From the NCBI GenBank assembly GCA_964406795.1, contig CAYOTA010000002.1, positions 1-64,000 on the forward strand: DNA of 64,000 nucleotides, written 5' to 3'. This DNA is from JAGORM01 sp964406795 (GTDB taxonomy: Bacteria; Patescibacteriota; Microgenomatia; Levybacterales; GWA1-39-11). The notes under the pieces were generated by a model, which did not search any database, was not told where the DNA came from, and saw only the letters and a list, made by a program, of their open reading frames with translations. Of this stretch, positions 1 to 8,961 are shown in pieces. Numbering within the stretch: the stretch's first letter is position 1; every line of letters begins with the position of its first letter. Position numbers and translations under genes: made by a program.

Positions 1-2
1 AG

Positions 3-1256
3 GTAAAATCAGGAACTAAAGAATATGGTCCTGTGGAAATTACCATTGCAGATTCCAACTCCCCACTCGCAAAAGGACTTCCTAAGACCTTTACAGTGTG
101 GATGAGTCATGGTGATTCTGTGCTATCCATGCCTGAGAACTTTAAAATAACGGGTTCTAGTGATAATGTGCGGTATGCATTTGTCAGTGATGAGAAAAAT
201 AAACAATACGGACTTCAATTTCATCCTGAAGTAGAACACACAGAGTTTGGAAACACACTATTAGAAAATTTTATAGCTATTTGTGAAGTAGAAAAACAAA
301 CACATGCACTTGACCCTGAAAAAATGATTTCGGAGATAAAAGAAAAGGTTGGAAGCGCACATGTGATAGGGGCCGTGTCAGGTGGAGTGGACTCAACAGT
401 AGCTGGCACTTTAGTAGCAAAGGCTATTGGAAAACAATTTATCCCTATTTACGTGGATAATGGTTTGATGCGACCGGACGCTGAGGAAGCAGTGAAAAAG
501 GCATTCGAGCCATTTGATATTACACCTATTATTCTCCACGCAGAAGCAGAGATGCTAGAAAAGCTAAAAGGTGCAACAGACAGTGAAGAAAAAAGAAAAA
601 TTATAGGCAAGTTTTACATTGAACTGTTTGAGCGAGAATTAGCTAAGCTAGTTACAAAGGATCACAGTGTTAAGTTTTTACTGCAAGGCACTATTTATTC
701 AGATGTTATTGAGTCCAAAGGAAGCAAACACGCAAGTAAAATCAAATCTCATCATAATGTGGGTGGTTTGCCAGAAGACATGAAGTTAGAACTTATTGAG
801 CCATTACGGGAATTATATAAAGATGAGGTTAGGGATTTGGGAAAACTAATTGGATTACCTCCAGAAGTAAATTGGAAGCAAGTGTTTCCTGGACCAGGTT
901 ATGCAGTAAGAATACGAGGAGAAGTAACTGAAAAGCGTTTGGCACAGGAAAAACAGGCCGATGATATTGTTCTGGAGGAGCTAAAAAGCGCCGGATGGTT
1001 AGACAAGGTGTATATGTCATTTCCAGTTATGACGGGAGCCCAGTCCACGGCGGTTAAGGGAGACGGGCGATATTTTGGTGAAGTAATAGCGTTGCGAATT
1101 ATAGAATCTAAAGACGTTATGTCTACAACCTGGGCTCGTCTGCCCTATGATTTGCTTCAAAAAATATCAAGTAGAATTGTAAATGAGGTGCCTGAAGTTT
1201 CCCGCGTGGTGTATGACATTACAACAAAACCCCCCGCCACTATGGAGTGGGAGTAG
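3..1256 (+). CDS. guaA: GMP synthase (glutamine-hydrolysing), 5' truncated by window edge
   Basis: Makes GMP from XMP, ATP and glutamine-derived ammonia in purine nucleotide synthesis. The frame is open from base 3, so the start and most of the glutamine amidotransferase domain lie outside the window. The end of that domain is visible, with the catalytic His/Glu in FHPEVEH. The ATP-pyrophosphatase domain follows with its P-loop SGGVDST near base 379, and the C-terminal dimerisation domain ends in TTKPPATMEWE, typical of intact GuaA. A GTG at base 33 is internal and not the real start. It is the only gene here on the plus strand before 6.4 kb and converges with rnc. Confidence 0.97.
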   Translation, partial: VKSGTKEYGPVEITIADSNSPLAKGLPKTFTVWMSHGDSVLSMPENFKITGSSDNVRYAFVSDEKNKQYGLQFHPEVEHTEFGNTLLENFIAICEVEKQTHALDPEKMISEIKEKVGSAHVIGAVSGGVDSTVAGTLVAKAIGKQFIPIYVDNGLMRPDAEEAVKKAFEPFDITPIILHAEAEMLEKLKGATDSEEKRKIIGKFYIELFERELAKLVTKDHSVKFLLQGTIYSDVIESKGSKHASKIKSHHNVGGLPEDMKLELIEPLRELYKDEVRDLGKLIGLPPEVNWKQVFPGPGYAVRIRGEVTEKRLAQEKQADDIVLEELKSAGWLDKVYMSFPVMTGAQSTAVKGDGRYFGEVIALRIIESKDVMSTTWARLPYDLLQKISSRIVNEVPEVSRVVYDITTKPPATMEWE

Positions 1257-1353
1257 TGATAACTACTAACAAAAAACTGCTAACTAATAACTTGTAGTGA
1301 GTATGGATTTTTTGCTGAAAGTGCCTAAATAGTTAGAAGTTAGTTGTTAGAGG

Positions 1354-2007
1354 TTATATAGTTAATAACGCGTTTTGTGCAGCGTTTTTCTCAGATTCTT
1401 GCTTACTGTGCCCTACTCCTTCAGCAAGTAATTTGTTATTTAAAAACACTCCGGTTGTGTAAATTTTTGCGTGATCGGGTCCTTCTTCTTTTACAATTTT
1501 ATACATGGGGGAGGTTTTGTGATCTTCCTGTGTTTTTTCCTGAAGCATAGACTTGGGATCTTTGAGCCCTTGAGAATTTACCACTTCATCAATTTGCGAA
1601 ATTATTACAGAATGTACAAATTTAGTCGCCTCATCAATTCCTTGATCTATAAATATTCCGCCCAGCAACGCTTCAAACGTGTTTGCCAATATCGTTTTAT
1701 TTGTTCTTCCACCTGTGGACTCTTCACCTCTTGAAAGTTTTAAATACTTACCTAAATCTAGAGACTCGGCAAACATATACAGCGTTTGTGTATTTGTTAA
1801 AACGGATCGCAGCGCTGTTAGTTCGCCTTCTTTAAGCAGCGGATAATGCTCAAAAATAAATGAAGACACTATAAATGACAAAATGCTGTCTCCTAGAAAT
1901 TCAAGCCGTTCATTTGATTCAATATCCTCAGGTGACTCATTGAGATGAGATCTGTGGGTAAAGACCCGGTCATAGAGTTTTTTATCTTTAAATTCAGGTA
2001 TATTCAT
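1354..2007 (-). CDS. rnc: Ribonuclease III
   Basis: Double-strand-specific endoribonuclease for rRNA and mRNA processing. At 217 aa it has the usual size. The N-terminal RNase III domain carries the signature NERLEFLGDS (about residues 32-41) with the metal-binding acidic residues. A C-terminal double-stranded-RNA-binding domain starts near residue 150 (DPKSMLQEKTQ) and ends with the basic KQESEKNAAQ helix. It lies 8 bp downstream of nusB on the same strand, so both are probably co-transcribed; rRNA processing and antitermination fit together functionally. Confidence 0.96.
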   Translation of the reverse strand: MNIPEFKDKKLYDRVFTHRSHLNESPEDIESNERLEFLGDSILSFIVSSFIFEHYPLLKEGELTALRSVLTNTQTLYMFAESLDLGKYLKLSRGEESTGGRTNKTILANTFEALLGGIFIDQGIDEATKFVHSVIISQIDEVVNSQGLKDPKSMLQEKTQEDHKTSPMYKIVKEEGPDHAKIYTTGVFLNNKLLAEGVGHSKQESEKNAAQNALLTI

Positions 2008-2015
2008 GATAACTA

Positions 2016-2396
2016 CTAACTTCTAACTACTGACTTATCACTCGGTAAATCCTTTACTAATTTTCCAAGCGCTCCATTTATAAATGCAGGACTACTCTCC
2101 CCTCCAAATTCTTTTGCAAGTTCTATGGCTTCATCAATATATACTTTTTCAGGTGCCTCTTTTTCAAAAAGTATTTCATATGTTGAAAGTCGCAAAATAG
2201 CTAAATCAACTTTATTTATTTTATCAATTGGAAATTCAGGCGCAATAGTTTCAATATATGTATCTATTTCAGGAAGTTTTATCATAATAGGTTTTATGAC
2301 TTCATCTTGGGCTTGATCATGTGGAAAACTTTGAGCAAAAAGGAGTTGCACTATATGCTGTCTTTTTTGGTGTCTAGGGTCGTTTGAGGTTTTCAT
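2016..2396 (-). CDS. nusB: Transcription antitermination factor NusB
   Basis: Binds boxA RNA with NusE (S10) and promotes antitermination of rRNA operons. The 126-aa length fits the family. The N-terminal RHQKRQHIVQLLFAQSF helix and the C-terminal part with PEKVYIDEAIELAKEFGGESSPAFINGALGKL match the conserved NusB core, written here only as short stretches: VYIDEAIELAKEFG and FINGALGKL. It is followed closely by rnc. A palindromic repeat separates it from rpmF upstream. Confidence 0.93.
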   Translation of the reverse strand: MKTSNDPRHQKRQHIVQLLFAQSFPHDQAQDEVIKPIMIKLPEIDTYIETIAPEFPIDKINKVDLAILRLSTYEILFEKEAPEKVYIDEAIELAKEFGGESSPAFINGALGKLVKDLPSDKSVVRS

Positions 2397-2404
2397 CTAT
2401 CTCG

Positions 2405-2471
2405 AATGTCATTCTGAGTAAAACGAAGAATCTATATTACTGGGATCCTTCACTTAGTTCAGGATGACATT
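2405..2471. repeat. REP-like imperfect palindrome
   Basis: Two arms of about 28-30 bp face each other. The left arm starts AATGTCATTCTGAG and runs to AAGAATC; the reverse complement of the right arm starts AATGTCATCCTGAA and runs to AAGGATC. The motif TGTCATYCTGAR...CGAAGRATC resembles a dispersed palindrome seen in many unrelated bacterial genomes. It fills the gap between rpmF and nusB and could fold as a long RNA hairpin, acting as a terminator or processing site. Confidence 0.75.
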
Positions 2472-2480
2472 ATGAATTAA

Positions 2481-2651
2481 TTATATCACCTTTGCGCCTT
2501 TGTAGTAACCGCATGCTTTGCAGACTATATGTGGTGCTGTAGGTGTTCCACAATTTTTACATAATGTTAAAGTAACCGTCTCCATGGAGATAGCTGCTCG
2601 TCTCTTTCCTTGTCTTGCGCGTGAGTGGCGCTTCTTTGGTTCGTGTGGCAT
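2481..2651 (-). CDS. rpmF: 50S ribosomal protein L32
   Basis: Small structural protein of the large ribosomal subunit, 56 aa. It begins MPHEPKKRHSRARQGKRRA, the typical basic L32 N-terminus, and has a zinc ribbon of two pairs, CKNC and CKAC, 13 residues apart, ending GYYKGAKVI. It is a C+ type L32. The start is fixed by the conserved N-terminus, and a promoter -10 box lies 8 nt upstream, so the mRNA is nearly leaderless. rpmF is not next to plsX or a YceD gene here, as it often is elsewhere. Confidence 0.95.
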   Translation of the reverse strand: MPHEPKKRHSRARQGKRRAAISMETVTLTLCKNCGTPTAPHIVCKACGYYKGAKVI

Positions 2652-2659
2652 AGATTGAT

Positions 2660-2689
2660 ATTATAGCGTATTTGATGTGCTTAATTCAA
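2660..2689 (-). promoter_or_regulatory. Promoter of rpmF
   Basis: TTGAAT, an 18-bp spacer and TATAAT read on the minus strand. The -10 box ends 8 nt before the rpmF ATG, giving a leader of only one or two bases. Confidence 0.6.
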
Positions 2690-2695
2690 GAGATG

Positions 2696-4738
2696 TTAGT
2701 CAGGGAGGATTTTGTGTGTAGTTTCGTCCAGTGCTTTTTTTAATAACTCCGGATGTTTTTTAATATCTTTAAATACTTTTTCAGCATCTTTTTTAGTCTT
2801 TTCTATTAATTCAAAGTCAGATAATGAGGCTATTTTAAGCATTTTGGCTCCATGCTGGGCTGTTCCGTACATATCCCCCGGTCCTCTTAACTTGAGATCT
2901 AGTTCTGCCAACTCAGCTCCAATATAAATACTTTCCAAAGATTTAAGCCGTTCCCGTGTTTTGTCACTTGGCGATTCTGTGTATAAAAGACAAAAAGATT
3001 CCCGAGTTCTTCTTCCTACACGCCCTCGTAACTGATGAAGCTGGGATAGTCCAAACCGTTCTGCTGCCTCAATGACCATGATTGTCGCATGGGGAATATC
3101 GATTCCTACCTCTACAACTGGGGTTGCCACAAGCACATCCAGTTTTCCATCTGCAAATTCTTTCAGTATTGCGTCTTTTTCTCGTGCTTTCATTTTTCCG
3201 TGAAGTATACCTACCTTAAAATCCTTAAATACGTCTTTTGATAGTCTTTCAAACTCTTTAGTAGCTGCCTTAACTGTAGTTGCACTTTCTGACTCCTCTA
3301 TAAACGGGCAAATAATAAATACCTGATTGCGATTTCCTTGTTCGTCTACTTCCAGAATCTTTTCTTTGATCCATTCGTATCCTTTGTCCCGTTTTTCGTT
3401 AGGTACAAGCCAAGTTTTAACTCGTACTCTGCCCTTTGGCATTTCAGATAGTAGTGAAAGCGACAAGTCGCCATACAATGTTAAAAAAACCGTTCTTGGA
3501 ATAGGTGTTGCTGTCATGGTTAAAAAGTGTGGGCTTTTGCCTTTAGTGCGCAGTATGCCTCGTTGTTCTACTCCAAACCTCTGCTGTTCATCTATAACCA
3601 CTAACCCTACATTTTCCATTTGTATTTTTTGATTTAACAGTGCATGGGTGCCTATAAAAATATCAAATGGTTTGTCGGATTTCATTTTTTTACTTCCGGT
3701 AAATAGTCCTACAGAAACACCAAACTTTTCCAGCATATTTGAGATCGCTGTAAAATGCTGGTTTGCCAGGATTTCAGTAGGTGCCATAAGTACTCCTTGG
3801 TACCCATTTAAAGTAGTTGCATAGAGCGCAGCTGCCGCAACCACTGTTTTACCGGATCCTACGTCCCCTTCAAGTAGTCTGTTCATTGGGATCTCTGAGG
3901 TCATATCTGAAAACAAATCTTGAATTGCTTTTTCTTGGCTTGAGGTAAGAACAAATGGTAGTGATTTTATAAATGTGTCTATTTTATCTTTGTGTTTTAA
4001 AACAGTTAATGCGGGCGCTTTTTCTTTTTTTTGCCACAAAGCGCGTCTTTGAAGCGCACCTAGTTGTACTAAAAATAATTCGTCATATGAAAGTCTTTCA
4101 CGGGACTTTGCTACGTCATCAAAACTAGTAGGAAAATGTACTTGTTGAATGGCACTTTTTAACTCTGGCAAATTATTAGATAGTAGTAACGCTTCCGGTA
4201 AAAATTCAGACAGCTCTAACTCGCGTTTATAAATCATGTCAAACGTTTTATTTCTCAGCCATTTTGAAGAAAGCCCATATGTTAGTGGGTAAATAGGCGT
4301 TAACCGTCCGGTGTGTATTCCTGTATCACTTGGACCTTGCAGTACTTCATAATCTTTTACATCTATACAAATCTTTTTGCCATACTGGGCTACAGTTCCG
4401 TGTACTGAGAAAAAATCCCCTTCATGCAAACTTTTTACTAAATATGGTTGGTTGAAAAATCGGCACTCTATGTTGCCCGTCGCGTCTTCTATTACTATTT
4501 TTTGCATAGTAAATCTTCTGCTTCTGTACTCATTTTTAAGTAGTGTGATTGTGCCGCGCGTGGTTACACTCTCTCCTACTTGAATTGAGCCAATGGGGAA
4601 AATATGCTGTGTTTCTTCATACCTGGACGGAATGTGATAGAGTAAATCACGAATTGTTTTAATGCCAAGCTTTTCCAGTTTTTTTGCCTGCAATTTATAA
4701 GTTCTGTCTAAAGACACAACTTCTGTGTGAATATCCAT
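2696..4738 (-). CDS. recG: ATP-dependent DNA helicase RecG
   Basis: Remodels stalled replication forks and Holliday junctions. At 680 aa it is full length. It has an N-terminal wedge/OB domain (roughly residues 60-150), a helicase core with Walker A EGDVGSGKT and motif II DEQQRFG (the usual H replaced by Q), motif III TATPIPRT, and the C-terminal motifs ATPVVEVGIDIP and QLRGRVGR. The final TRG-type region LRGPGDMYGTAQHG is present (typically GPGEFLGTRQSG). It probably shares a transcript with the small membrane ORF and tyrS upstream. Confidence 0.96.
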   Translation of the reverse strand: MDIHTEVVSLDRTYKLQAKKLEKLGIKTIRDLLYHIPSRYEETQHIFPIGSIQVGESVTTRGTITLLKNEYRSRRFTMQKIVIEDATGNIECRFFNQPYLVKSLHEGDFFSVHGTVAQYGKKICIDVKDYEVLQGPSDTGIHTGRLTPIYPLTYGLSSKWLRNKTFDMIYKRELELSEFLPEALLLSNNLPELKSAIQQVHFPTSFDDVAKSRERLSYDELFLVQLGALQRRALWQKKEKAPALTVLKHKDKIDTFIKSLPFVLTSSQEKAIQDLFSDMTSEIPMNRLLEGDVGSGKTVVAAAALYATTLNGYQGVLMAPTEILANQHFTAISNMLEKFGVSVGLFTGSKKMKSDKPFDIFIGTHALLNQKIQMENVGLVVIDEQQRFGVEQRGILRTKGKSPHFLTMTATPIPRTVFLTLYGDLSLSLLSEMPKGRVRVKTWLVPNEKRDKGYEWIKEKILEVDEQGNRNQVFIICPFIEESESATTVKAATKEFERLSKDVFKDFKVGILHGKMKAREKDAILKEFADGKLDVLVATPVVEVGIDIPHATIMVIEAAERFGLSQLHQLRGRVGRRTRESFCLLYTESPSDKTRERLKSLESIYIGAELAELDLKLRGPGDMYGTAQHGAKMLKIASLSDFELIEKTKKDAEKVFKDIKKHPELLKKALDETTHKILPD

Positions 4739-4749
4739 GGATAGAAATT

Positions 4750-4857
4750 TTAGAAGAATCCGGAAAAGTATGGAAGAAACGAGCTTACAATAAGAAGAAC
4801 AGACGCGCTAATAATGATTAGCTTTAAAACCCATTTATGTTCATGAAAAAATTGCAT
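4750..4857 (-). CDS. Small single-span membrane protein (35 aa)
   Basis: An uncatalogued small ORF in the gap between tyrS and recG. It starts MQFFHEHKWVLK, continues with one hydrophobic segment (about residues 12-31, LIIISASVLLIVSS) and ends LPYFSGFF. The short charged head followed by a single membrane span is typical of real small membrane proteins. No Shine-Dalgarno is seen. Function unknown; it may be co-transcribed with recG, whose ATG is 11 bp downstream. Confidence 0.5.
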   Translation of the reverse strand: MQFFHEHKWVLKLIIISASVLLIVSSFLPYFSGFF

Positions 4858-4926
4858 ATAATTTAATTAGTAACAATTAGCTACTAACTTCTTAACCATT
4901 TACTTTTGACTTTTGATCTTTAATTT

Positions 4927-6111
4927 TTAACCTATTTTTAGGTATTTGTGTTTTCCTACTTTTAAAATCATACCACTTTGAAGATTTTGGTCAAGTGATT
5001 CAATTGTAAGCTTTTCTCCATCTAATTCAAGTCCGCCTTGCTCTAGTAGTCTTTTGGCTTCTGACTTGCTTTCAACTGATCCAGAATCCACTAAAATATC
5101 AAAAATGCCCTTATCTCCTTCCACTTTATATTCGGGAATATTTGTTGGTAATTCTTTATTTTGAACTGTACTCTGAAAGGCATCTTGTGCTTTTTGCGCA
5201 CTCTCATCACTATTCAGTTGTTTCACTATTTCATAAGCAAGTATTTTTTTAAATTGAATAGGATTGTCTCCTTTTGCTAATTTTTGCTCAATATCACTAA
5301 TCTCAGTTGTTGGTATGTCTGTTAGGTACTCGAGTCCTTTTAAAATTATGTCATCAGATAGACTCATAATTTTTCCAAATAAAACTTCTGGTGTGTCAGT
5401 CAGGCTAATTATGTTTCCTTCTGTTTTGCCTATTTTTCTTCCCCCAGAGTCTGTTAGGAGTGGAGTTGTTATAACAAATTTATCTTTTTTAAGCATATTT
5501 CTCATAAGCTTCCTACCCATCAACATGTTAAACATTTGATCATTTCCACCAATTTCTAAGTCTACCTGCATATGTACAGAATCATAAGCTTGCATTACGG
5601 GGTAAAGAAATTCATTCATAAAAATATCGTTACCAGTTTTTTGGCGTTCTTGAAATAAGTCTCTTTCAACCACTTGTTGGACTGAGAGGTTTGATGCAAT
5701 TCTCATAAACTCTAGAGCAGATATTTTACCTAACCATTCTGAATTAAATAATATTTTAACCGGATTGCTTGCCTCAAAATTTAAAATCTTTCCTGCTTGT
5801 TTTATATATGACTTTGCGTTTTCTTGCACTTCTTCTGAAGTTAACATTTTTCGAGCCTCTGTTTTACCTGAAGGATCACCTACCATTCCAGTGAAATCTC
5901 CTATTAAGAAAATTACCTCGTGACCTAGTTTTTGGAATTGTGCTAATTTTCGAAGTCCAATCATATGCCCAATATGTAGATCTTTACCCGTTGGATCAAA
6001 CCCTTGGTATAGCTTTAATTTTTTGCCAGAGCGCAAAATCTTTTCAAGCTCTTCTTTTGTGGGATAAATGGTATTTACTCCTCGATTAATCAGAATGTCA
6101 ATTTCGTCCAT
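4927..6111 (-). CDS. tyrS: Tyrosyl-tRNA synthetase
   Basis: Charges tRNA-Tyr. It is a class I synthetase of 394 aa, close to the usual bacterial size. The HIGH-type motif is HIGHMIGL after PTGKDL (about residues 40-54), the KMSKS-type loop is KIGKTEGN, and a C-terminal S4 RNA-binding domain (from about residue 335, SKSEAKRLLEQGG) is present. The start is supported by a promoter whose -10 box ends 6 nt upstream, so the mRNA should be leaderless. Confidence 0.96.
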   Translation of the reverse strand: MDEIDILINRGVNTIYPTKEELEKILRSGKKLKLYQGFDPTGKDLHIGHMIGLRKLAQFQKLGHEVIFLIGDFTGMVGDPSGKTEARKMLTSEEVQENAKSYIKQAGKILNFEASNPVKILFNSEWLGKISALEFMRIASNLSVQQVVERDLFQERQKTGNDIFMNEFLYPVMQAYDSVHMQVDLEIGGNDQMFNMLMGRKLMRNMLKKDKFVITTPLLTDSGGRKIGKTEGNIISLTDTPEVLFGKIMSLSDDIILKGLEYLTDIPTTEISDIEQKLAKGDNPIQFKKILAYEIVKQLNSDESAQKAQDAFQSTVQNKELPTNIPEYKVEGDKGIFDILVDSGSVESKSEAKRLLEQGGLELDGEKLTIESLDQNLQSGMILKVGKHKYLKIG

Positions 6112-6117
6112 GAGGTC

Positions 6118-6146
6118 ATTATACGTCTATTTTTCAGTGGTTTCAA
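6118..6146 (-). promoter_or_regulatory. Promoter of tyrS, leaderless
   Basis: TTGAAA, 17-bp spacer, TATAAT on the minus strand. The predicted transcription start coincides with the tyrS ATG. The -35 box overlaps the stop of the upstream 79-aa gene. Confidence 0.7.
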
Positions 6147-6382
6147 CGAGTCCTTGCTGAGCGCTGGGGTTTTTGGCGGGCAAATAAAACTGTTTCAGAT
6201 ATAGGCCGAAGAGTTATAGGCTTTTTATATTCCTCAATAGGAATAAATGTATCCTGAAAAGGATGTGTTTCGACAGCTTTGTTGAATCTTGATTTAAAAC
6301 TAAAAGCGCGTAGCCCTTTTTTCAAAGCGTTTTTTATGTCTAGTCCTTGCGGTAAAGGTGCTGTTCTTTCTCTCATAGCCAT
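6143..6382 (-). CDS. Hypothetical protein, 79 aa
   Basis: I do not recognise this protein. It is basic, begins MAMRERTAPLPQGLDIKNAL and ends RQKPQRSARTR, with no membrane segment or known motif. A TATGAT box 6 nt before its ATG suggests a leaderless transcript, and it lies just upstream of tyrS. Because it faces away from the penicillin-binding protein gene, the 73-bp gap between them holds two divergent promoters. Confidence 0.55.
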   Translation of the reverse strand: MAMRERTAPLPQGLDIKNALKKGLRAFSFKSRFNKAVETHPFQDTFIPIEEYKKPITLRPISETVLFARQKPQRSARTR

Positions 6383-6418
6383 AAATATATCATACTATGA
6401 GATTATAAGCAACCTTCC

Positions 6419-6447
6419 TTGTATCCTTGCTCACGCTCGGATATAAT
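6419..6447 (+). promoter_or_regulatory. Promoter of the PBP gene
   Basis: TTGTAT, 17-bp spacer, TATAAT. The -10 box ends 8 nt before the ATG, so the leader would be about one to three bases. Confidence 0.65.
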
Positions 6448-6455
6448 ATACTTCT

Positions 6456-8873
6456 ATGCGTAATTACACTGGCTACTCTCCTAGATCAAGGTTACAACGT
6501 TACTCATCGGGGAAGCGTAAATTCAAATTTAAATTCAACAAAGATCTACTTTTATCCAAGGGTTTGAAGTGGGCATTTTTTGGAATAATTGCGCTTGTTG
6601 TTATTTTCTTTTTGTATTTTCTTTGGGTTTCACGTTCACTCCCTACACCTGGTAAATTGTCTTCAGCCGCCGCAAAAGATTCCACCAAAATTTTGGATAA
6701 GGATGGCGAGGTATTATATGCAATCTTTCAGGATTACAATAGACTATATGTTCCATTGAAGGAGATTCCAAAAGTGCTTCAAGATGCAACAATTTCCACT
6801 GAAGATCAAGATTTTTATACCAATAAAGGATTTTCATTCAGGGGATATGCGCGTGTGATTAAAGACGTATTAGTATCCGGACGGGTTACCGGAGGGTCCA
6901 CAATTACTCAGCAGCTTGTTAAAAACTTATTGTTAAGTTCTGAAAGAAGTGCTACGCGTAAGCTTAATGAATTAATTTTGGCACTTCAGGTAAATAGTAG
7001 ATACAGCAAGGAAGAAATTCTTGAGCTATACCTTAACAATATACCGTATGGTGGAACTGCCGTTGGAGTGGAGGCTGCTTCCAGCCTTTATTTTGATAAA
7101 AAAGCCAAAGATTTAACATTGGCGCAAGCGGCTTTTTTGGCTGGACTTCCCCAGCTACCATCTGTGTATTCCCCATATGCATCGGGCGGAAAAGCGTACA
7201 TCAAACGTACTGAATACGTGTTAGAGCGAATGCGTGAGGACCGCAAAATAACCCGAAAACAAGAAGAAGAAGCTTTAAAACAAGTCAAAGCATTTAAGTT
7301 TCCAGAGAGGCAAGGGAATTTAAAGGCACCTCATTTTGTGCAATATGTTCGTGAACAATTAGTAAAGTTATTTGGTGAACGGCGAGTGGCCGAAGGTGAC
7401 TTAACAGTGCAAACAACGCTGGATTATGAACTTCAGAAAGAAGCCGAGAAGATTGTCTCAGATGAGATTGAAAAATTAGAAGATTTACGAGTAGGAAATG
7501 GGTCGGCCATAGTTATGGATCCTAAAACTGGTGCGATTTTGTCAATGGTTGGGTCAAAAAATTATTTTGATATAGATGCAGAAGGAAACTTCAATACTTC
7601 TGTTGCTCTTCGTCAACCGGGATCATCATTAAAGCCTATTGCGTACGCCACGGCGCTTGAAAAAGGATATACAGCGTCATCTCTTTTTATGGATGTAGAA
7701 ACGGAATTTCCAGGAGAGAATACAGCAATCCCAGGATATAAGCCGGTCAATTATGATGGTAAATTTAGAGGTCCTGTGCAGCTAAGATTTGCATTGGCAA
7801 ATTCTCTAAACGTGCCGGCGGTTAAAGTTTTGGCCAAGGTCGGTCTTAAGCCAGTTATGCAAAAAGGGTATGATATGGGAATTGAAAATTGGAATCCTAC
7901 TGCTGACGCGCTCCGAAACGTAGGGTTATCTTTGGTATTGGGAGGACGAGAAGCCTCTTTGCTTGAAATAACATCTGCCTATTCAGCGCTTGCAAATAAA
8001 GGAACACTTTTGCCCTCCTATGCGATAGAAGAGGTGAGAGATTCAACCGGAAAGGTGCTATATAAAAACACACGGCAAAATGGCGCTCGGGTGCTTGATG
8101 AAGGAGTTGCGTTTATTATTTCCCATATCCTTCTAGATGATATTGCCCGTTCTGACGCGTTTGGAAGATATTCATCGCTCAACATTCCTGGTAAAACGGT
8201 TTCTGTCAAAACAGGAACAACTGACCAAAAACGGGATAACTGGGCAATAGGATACACTCCTTCGTATGTGGTGGGAACTTGGGTTGGAAATAATGACAAT
8301 ACGCCCATGAATCCTAAAATCGCATCAGGTACAACAGGTGCTACTCCCATATGGAATAAGATTATGACGGTAGTTTTGAAAGATAAAAAGAATGAAGAAT
8401 TTAAAATTCCAGGAAACGTAAGTGCCGTTGAAATAGATTCATTGGGTGGAGGGCTTCCCGTTGACGGTTCACCAAAACGAACAGAATACTTTATAAAAGG
8501 TACAGAGCCGAAAGCTAAAGCTTCCATCTATAAACAGGTGAAAGTGTCTAAAGAAGACGGAAATAAACTTGCTAATAGTGAAGAAATTTCTCGCGGAGAC
8601 TATGATGTGAAGGATTTTGTGGTGTTTTCTGAATCCGATCCTGTTTCTAAAGATGGCAAGAACAGGTGGCAAGAGGCAATTGATAAATGGGTACAGGAAA
8701 AATATAAAGATGACTCAAAGTATAAAGTACCCACTGAAACATCAGGTAGAAAATATGATGGGTCAAATAATGAAGAGAAAAAAGAAGAAGAAAAGAATGA
8801 TCCAACCCCAACGCTTACTGTTGTCCCCACTTCTGTATTGGGAATTACCGCCCCGGTAACCCCAACACCTTAG
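6456..8873 (+). CDS. Class A penicillin-binding protein (PBP1A type)
   Basis: Bifunctional peptidoglycan synthase of 805 aa acting at the outer face of the membrane. A basic cytoplasmic tail is followed by one membrane anchor (about residues 36-58). The GT51 glycosyltransferase has its catalytic Glu in EDQDFY (116-121) and GGSTITQQLVKN. The transpeptidase has SxxK in GSSLKP (near 390), SxN in ANSLN (near 448) and KTG in VKTGTTDQKR (near 585). The C-terminus is a charged, Pro/Thr-rich tail (PTPTLTVVPTS). It stands alone between two unrelated genes and should be able to make cross-linked glycan by itself. Confidence 0.96.
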   Translation: MRNYTGYSPRSRLQRYSSGKRKFKFKFNKDLLLSKGLKWAFFGIIALVVIFFLYFLWVSRSLPTPGKLSSAAAKDSTKILDKDGEVLYAIFQDYNRLYVPLKEIPKVLQDATISTEDQDFYTNKGFSFRGYARVIKDVLVSGRVTGGSTITQQLVKNLLLSSERSATRKLNELILALQVNSRYSKEEILELYLNNIPYGGTAVGVEAASSLYFDKKAKDLTLAQAAFLAGLPQLPSVYSPYASGGKAYIKRTEYVLERMREDRKITRKQEEEALKQVKAFKFPERQGNLKAPHFVQYVREQLVKLFGERRVAEGDLTVQTTLDYELQKEAEKIVSDEIEKLEDLRVGNGSAIVMDPKTGAILSMVGSKNYFDIDAEGNFNTSVALRQPGSSLKPIAYATALEKGYTASSLFMDVETEFPGENTAIPGYKPVNYDGKFRGPVQLRFALANSLNVPAVKVLAKVGLKPVMQKGYDMGIENWNPTADALRNVGLSLVLGGREASLLEITSAYSALANKGTLLPSYAIEEVRDSTGKVLYKNTRQNGARVLDEGVAFIISHILLDDIARSDAFGRYSSLNIPGKTVSVKTGTTDQKRDNWAIGYTPSYVVGTWVGNNDNTPMNPKIASGTTGATPIWNKIMTVVLKDKKNEEFKIPGNVSAVEIDSLGGGLPVDGSPKRTEYFIKGTEPKAKASIYKQVKVSKEDGNKLANSEEISRGDYDVKDFVVFSESDPVSKDGKNRWQEAIDKWVQEKYKDDSKYKVPTETSGRKYDGSNNEEKKEEEKNDPTPTLTVVPTSVLGITAPVTPTP

Positions 8874-8961
8874 AGTGTTTTACTGGTATGAGTTTTGACA
8901 CAAGTCACTTTTTAAACCCCACATAAGTAATAGCTTTAAAAATTAAAAAGTATTTTAGTTT

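Noticed and set aside
1471..1734. Plus-strand ORF over rnc
   Set aside because: It is the complement of a well-supported RNase III gene and shows no motif.
8018..8527. 169-codon minus-strand frame across the PBP gene
   Set aside because: It lies antisense to the conserved transpeptidase domain; the plus-strand protein explains the sequence.
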